Below, one piece after another: positions 60,608 to 64,000 of a stretch of DNA of 64,000 bases. Source of the stretch: Fibrobacter sp. UWH4 (GTDB taxonomy: Bacteria; Fibrobacterota; Fibrobacteria; Fibrobacterales; Fibrobacteraceae). How positions within the stretch are numbered: position 1 is the stretch's first letter; the number at the start of each line of letters is the position of its first letter. Under the pieces are notes generated by a model. The model searched no databases, was not told the origin of the DNA, and saw only the letters and a list, made by a program, of their open reading frames with translations. The stretch covers positions 372,001 to 436,000 of the forward strand of contig NZ_FRAY01000004.1 of assembly GCF_900142475.1 (NCBI RefSeq). Direction: 5' to 3'. A program made the translations under genes and the position numbers.

Positions 60608-61110
60608 CACACCGTAACCGTCTTCAGCCATTCGCGCATTTCATAGACATCGACTTTCGCCTGCAAGGACTTGTGGGCGATTCTTGCACCCGGATTGGTC
60701 GCCATCTTTTTAGGATCCAGATGCATACCTACGCGGCCGAGGTCTAGGCGGTCGGCATCGTAGCAGGTGTTGATGGTCGGATCATCGGTCTGATGTTCCT
60801 TAGTGTGATAAAAGCAGGCGTGATAAAGTTGGTCGAACTGTTCCTGCGTAATATCGAGGAGTCCCTTTTCGAAACATTCCTTGGCAAAAGCCGCGCTGCG
60901 CTCGCCATGCTCGCCATCGTAGCCGTCATCTTCGCGCTTGCAATCGTGAAAGAGAGCGAACAGTCGCACGACCGTCACATCGGCACCTGTAATAGGCGCA
61001 AGGAGCAAACCGTTGAATTCCACCTGCCGCCAATGAGCAAGCCCATGAATCGTCGAATCCACGATTCGGTTGCTATAGACAAACTCTTGTAAAGCAGCAA
61101 AGTCTAGCAT
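60607..61110 (-). CDS. HD-domain metal-dependent hydrolase-like protein
   Basis: 167 residues. The HD-superfamily ligands can be placed: IHGLAHWRQVEF (His about 22-25), LFALFHDCKRED (HD about 54-56), CFYHTKEH (about 95-102) and CYDADRLDLGRVG (Asp about 113-115). Substrate unknown; many relatives cleave phosphomonoesters or nucleotides. It lies downstream of mutS on the same strand, separated by a heptamer repeat. Confidence 0.8.
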   Translation of the reverse strand: MLDFAALQEFVYSNRIVDSTIHGLAHWRQVEFNGLLLAPITGADVTVVRLFALFHDCKREDDGYDGEHGERSAAFAKECFEKGLLDITQEQFDQLYHACFYHTKEHQTDDPTINTCYDADRLDLGRVGMHLDPKKMATNPGARIAHKSLQAKVDVYEMREWLKTVTV

Positions 61111-61112
61111 AG

Positions 61113-61196
61113 ATCTAATTCAGATTTCGGTGTTCGGAATTCAGAATTACCTATATAAAATTTAATTCATAATTCTGAAATCTGAATTCCGAATTA
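61113..61196. repeat. Heptamer repeat, family B, two facing arms
   Basis: Left arm AATTCAG-ATTTCGG-TGTTCGG-AATTCAG-AATT, core ACCTATATAAAATTT, right arm AATTCATAATTCTG-AAATCTG-AATTCCG-AATTAT. It spans the gap between mutS (its stop lies in the repeat) and the HD gene. Confidence 0.82.
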
Positions 61197-63806
61197 TTTT
61201 CCGTAGTGCTCCTTCAGGTCCATCAGGCATTGGAGCGCCTGCATCGGTGTCATTTCTTCGGGTTTCAGGCGGCGGATTTCTTCTTTAAGGAGCTGCGTGG
61301 ATTCGTCAGGGGGAGCGAACAGGTCGACCTGCGGCTTTTCCATGAGTTTCTTGTGGGTCGCGCCATCGCTCGGGTCAATCTTCTGCTTTTCGAGGCGCAA
61401 GAGAATCTTGCGGGCGCGGCGCAGCACGTTGTTCGGGAGGCCCGCCATTTCCGCTACGTGAATACCGTAGCTGGAGTCGCAAGCGCCTTCGAGAATCTTG
61501 TGCAAGAAAATCAGCTTGTCGCCCTTTTCCTGAACGCCCACCTGGAAGTTGCCGGCATGTTCAAGGCTTTCGACAAGGCCCGTGAGTTCGTGGTAGTGCG
61601 TTGCAAACAGCGTAATAGCGGCGCGGGCCGGTTCATCGTGCAGAGTTTCCACAATCGCCCACGCAATCGAGAGACCGTCAAAGGTGCTGGTACCGCGACC
61701 GATTTCGTCGAGAAGCACCAGGCTGTGCGAAGTCGCATTGCGCAAGATGTTCGCAGTTTCGATCATTTCGACCATGAACGTCGAAAGGCCGCGGCTCAGG
61801 CGGTCGCTGGCACCCACGCGGGTAAAGATGCGGTCCACCACGCCGATGCGTGCACTTTCAGCAGGCACAAAGCAGCCGATTTGCGCCATGAGCACAATAA
61901 GCCCCGTCTGGCGCAGGTAAGTCGATTTACCGGCCATGTTCGGGCCCGTAATGAGCATCAGGCGGGTCGCTTCGGGCGAAAGGTTCACATCGTTCGGGAT
62001 AAAGTCCAGGTCGGAATTGACCGCGACAATCACCGGATGGAAACCACCCTTGATTTCGATACCCGAGCCTTCGAAGACTTCGGGGCGAACGTAATTGTAC
62101 TTGCGGGCGGCGCGGGCAAAGCTGTAAAGCGTATCCACGTGCGCAATCGCATTCGCAATTTCTTGCAGTTCGGCACGCCAGCTGTTCACGCGTTCGCGCA
62201 GTTCGCAGAAAATCTTGTATTCCAGCGCATGAATGTTGACTTCGGCGTTACTGATGATGGATTCGCATTCCTTCATCTCGGGCGTAATGTAGCGTTCGCC
62301 ATTCACCGTCGTCTGCTTGCGGATGTATTCGTCGGGAATCGGACTTGTGGCCTTCGCCATCTGCGCCTTGGTAATTTCGATGTAGTAACCGAAGACACGG
62401 TTATAGCCCACCTTGAGGCTCGGGATGCCGAGGCGTTCTCGCTCGCGAACTTCCAAGGAGGCTATCCATTCGCGGCGTTCCTTGATGTCTTCGTTCATGG
62501 CATCGAGTTCCGCGTTTGCACCCGCGCGAATCATGCCGCCCTCGCGGACGGTCAGCGGCAAGTCATCGTTAAATTGCGAGAGGAGTTCTTCGCCGCGGCC
62601 ACGGGCGGCAATGAGGGCCGCTCGCATCGGTTCAAATATCGGCGAATTCAAGCCCTCAAGTACATCGGCCACCTTGGATGCCTGCGAAAGCGAACGGCCC
62701 ATGCCCGCCAAATCGCGGGCATTCGCGCGGCCAGAACCGACGCGGCCCATCAGGCGTTCCATATCGAGAATCGAAGTCAGCGATTCTTTCAGTTCATCGA
62801 GAGCGACCGGGTTGTTAACGAGTTCTTCGACGGCTTCTTCACGTTCCTTAATGCGGTCCACCGAAATCAACGGGTGACTCACCCATTCCTTCAAGTTGCG
62901 CCCGCCCATGGCCGTCACCGTAAAGTCGAGCACGTAGCAAAGCGTGCTGCTGATATCGTCGGCATTCAGCGGGCGCACCAGTTCCAGATTACGCAGCGTG
63001 CTCGGGTCAAGCGTCATGTAGTCGTCGAGATTCAGAATCTCGAGCGTCGTAAAGTGCGAAAGTTCGGACTTCTTCTGGTCCATCAAGTACTGGAGAAGCG
63101 CTCCCGTCACCTGGGTTTCGACCACTCGCCCATCGAGACCGAGACCGTCCAAAGCCTCGACCTTAAAATGCGTAAACAGCACATCCTTCGCGGAATCTTC
63201 GCCGAACAGGAAAGCCGGAAGTTCTGTCACCAGAATGTTTTCGGAGCGGATCAAGTCCATGACGCCGCTAGGAATCACGGTTCCTTCGGGCACTACGACT
63301 TCTTTCGGCATACGGCGGCAGAATTCACATTCGAACGCCTGCACCGAGCTCTTGCACGCGGCCAGGTAGCCGGTCGTCACGTCGGCAATCGCAAACGAGA
63401 CCGAGTCCTTTTCGGGAATGAAAGCGCAAAGGTAATTCGCCTCTTTCGCATTCAAGTTCGACTCGTCCATTGCAGTGCCGGCACTGATGATTTCTACAAT
63501 GTCGCGCTTGACGATTCCCTTCGCGAGTTTCGGGTCTTCCACCTGTTCGCAAATGGCAATGCGGTAGCCCGCCGCCACCATCTTGGGCACGTAGCGGTCT
63601 GCGGCATGGTGCGGGAACCCGCACAAGGGTGTAGCTCCCGAGGCGCCGTTGTTGCGGCTCGTGAGCGTGAGTCCTAAAATCTTCGAGGCAACCACGGCAT
63701 CGTCTTCGAAAAGTTCGAAGAAGTCGCCCATTCTAAAAAACAAGATGCAGCCGGGATTCTGTTTCTTGATCTCGTAATACTGCTGCATTAACGGGGTCAC
63801 AGCCAT
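61194..63806 (-). CDS. mutS: DNA mismatch repair protein MutS
   Basis: Mismatch-recognising ATPase. 870 residues. FFRMGDFFELFEDDA (about 23-37) contains the Phe-x-Glu mismatch-reading motif. ITGPNMAGKSTYLRQ (about 624-638) is the Walker A. LVLLDEIGRGTSTFDGLSIAWA (about 693-714, Walker B/signature) and the ATHYHEL (about 738-744) follow. A C-terminal beta-clamp and dimerisation part is present. Its ATG overlaps the upstream stop codon by one base (TAATG), so expression is coupled to scpB. Confidence 0.98.
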   Translation of the reverse strand: MAVTPLMQQYYEIKKQNPGCILFFRMGDFFELFEDDAVVASKILGLTLTSRNNGASGATPLCGFPHHAADRYVPKMVAAGYRIAICEQVEDPKLAKGIVKRDIVEIISAGTAMDESNLNAKEANYLCAFIPEKDSVSFAIADVTTGYLAACKSSVQAFECEFCRRMPKEVVVPEGTVIPSGVMDLIRSENILVTELPAFLFGEDSAKDVLFTHFKVEALDGLGLDGRVVETQVTGALLQYLMDQKKSELSHFTTLEILNLDDYMTLDPSTLRNLELVRPLNADDISSTLCYVLDFTVTAMGGRNLKEWVSHPLISVDRIKEREEAVEELVNNPVALDELKESLTSILDMERLMGRVGSGRANARDLAGMGRSLSQASKVADVLEGLNSPIFEPMRAALIAARGRGEELLSQFNDDLPLTVREGGMIRAGANAELDAMNEDIKERREWIASLEVRERERLGIPSLKVGYNRVFGYYIEITKAQMAKATSPIPDEYIRKQTTVNGERYITPEMKECESIISNAEVNIHALEYKIFCELRERVNSWRAELQEIANAIAHVDTLYSFARAARKYNYVRPEVFEGSGIEIKGGFHPVIVAVNSDLDFIPNDVNLSPEATRLMLITGPNMAGKSTYLRQTGLIVLMAQIGCFVPAESARIGVVDRIFTRVGASDRLSRGLSTFMVEMIETANILRNATSHSLVLLDEIGRGTSTFDGLSIAWAIVETLHDEPARAAITLFATHYHELTGLVESLEHAGNFQVGVQEKGDKLIFLHKILEGACDSSYGIHVAEMAGLPNNVLRRARKILLRLEKQKIDPSDGATHKKLMEKPQVDLFAPPDESTQLLKEEIRRLKPEEMTPMQALQCLMDLKEHYGK

Positions 63807-64000
63807 TAGGCATCTCCCATCGACAATTCAACCTGGTCCGGATTTTCTTCGGGCTGCACCGGTTCTTCGGGGCTCACCGATTCGGGTTTAGCGTACTGCG
63901 GCACCAAGGCGCCCGCTTCCAGAAGTTCGCTGAATTCGCGGAGGCGCGGCAGGTCTTCAGGAATGCGGTTGATGCCGAAATACTTCATGAATTCCTGCGT
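63806..64000 (-). CDS. scpB: ScpB C-terminus (cut by window edge)
   Basis: Open through the window end. Reading on from the edge gives TQEFMKYFGINRIPEDLPRL, which matches the TTxEFLEYFGLxxLxDLPxL end of the second winged helix of ScpB, the condensin accessory protein in chromosome segregation. A 33-residue Glu/Pro-rich acidic tail follows. The internal ATG at 63988 lies inside that motif and is not the real start. Confidence 0.75.
   Translation of the reverse strand, partial: TQEFMKYFGINRIPEDLPRLREFSELLEAGALVPQYAKPESVSPEEPVQPEENPDQVELSMGDA

Overview
The window reads as chromosomal DNA of a Gram-negative FCB-group bacterium, most likely a Fibrobacter relative. This is an inference from overall protein character: AlgI/SGNH surface-glycan acetylation genes, a PorV-like barrel, a menaquinone-type redox operon, the rpsP-rimM-trmD-rplS order, and intergenic repeats that I associate with that genus. 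No rRNA is present to prove it. Both strands are densely coded, with mostly single genes or short operons and no prophage, IS element or CRISPR array. Very long antisense ORFs opposite acn, ilvD, trmFO and mutS are codon-bias shadows and are omitted.

Layout. 1-3.9 kb: 3' end of lgt, tldE, an orphan HigA-like regulator, an AlgX-like SGNH protein, tRNA-Arg(CCT). 4.0-10.6 kb: a candidate small RNA, a His-rich CobW metallochaperone, a structured RNA ending in a terminator, aconitase, purF, an SDR epimerase. 10.8-13.7 kb: rpsT, a sugar aminotransferase, hisS. 13.8-19.0 kb: a surface O-acylation cluster (two SGNH proteins plus an MBOAT acyltransferase). 19.1-21.7 kb: an rRNA methyltransferase flanked on both sides by arrays of uniform hairpins, then a DUF5662 gene. 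21.8-27.3 kb: ilvD, a stand-alone AICAR transformylase, trmFO and a Cys-rich exported protein. 27.4-28.0 kb: tRNA-Pro(TGG), a shattered tRNA-Pro copy, tRNA-Lys(TTT). 28-35 kb: an outer-membrane barrel, a glycosyltransferase, then a minus-strand operon whose core resembles a stripped-down Alternative Complex III. 35-41 kb: a cellulose-synthase-like GT2 and an operon for a reduced type II secretion/type IV pilus-like machine. 41-46 kb: dapA, DUF1846, a diguanylate cyclase. 46.8-51 kb: the ribosomal operon and two tandem cyclic-nucleotide-binding-type proteins. 51-64 kb: yajC, def, SpoIID, a CDKAL1-type methylthiotransferase, an NSS transporter with its tiny MetS partner, an LplT-PlsC-acyl-ACP synthetase fusion, ridA, an HD protein, mutS, and the 3' end of scpB.

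The most unusual content is non-coding. (1) Three families of degenerate 7-bp tandem repeats fill gene boundaries, usually as facing inverted arms around a short core. (2) Hairpins of near-constant length (35-39 nt) sit on both sides of one gene. (3) REP-like palindromes are inserted in frame in two protein genes and in a tRNA relic. (4) There is a shared promoter signature (TTGnnn or TTTACA, 17 bp, TATnTT, usually preceded by TTTG or TTTGC), and several genes have their -10 element so close to the start codon that the mRNA should be leaderless.
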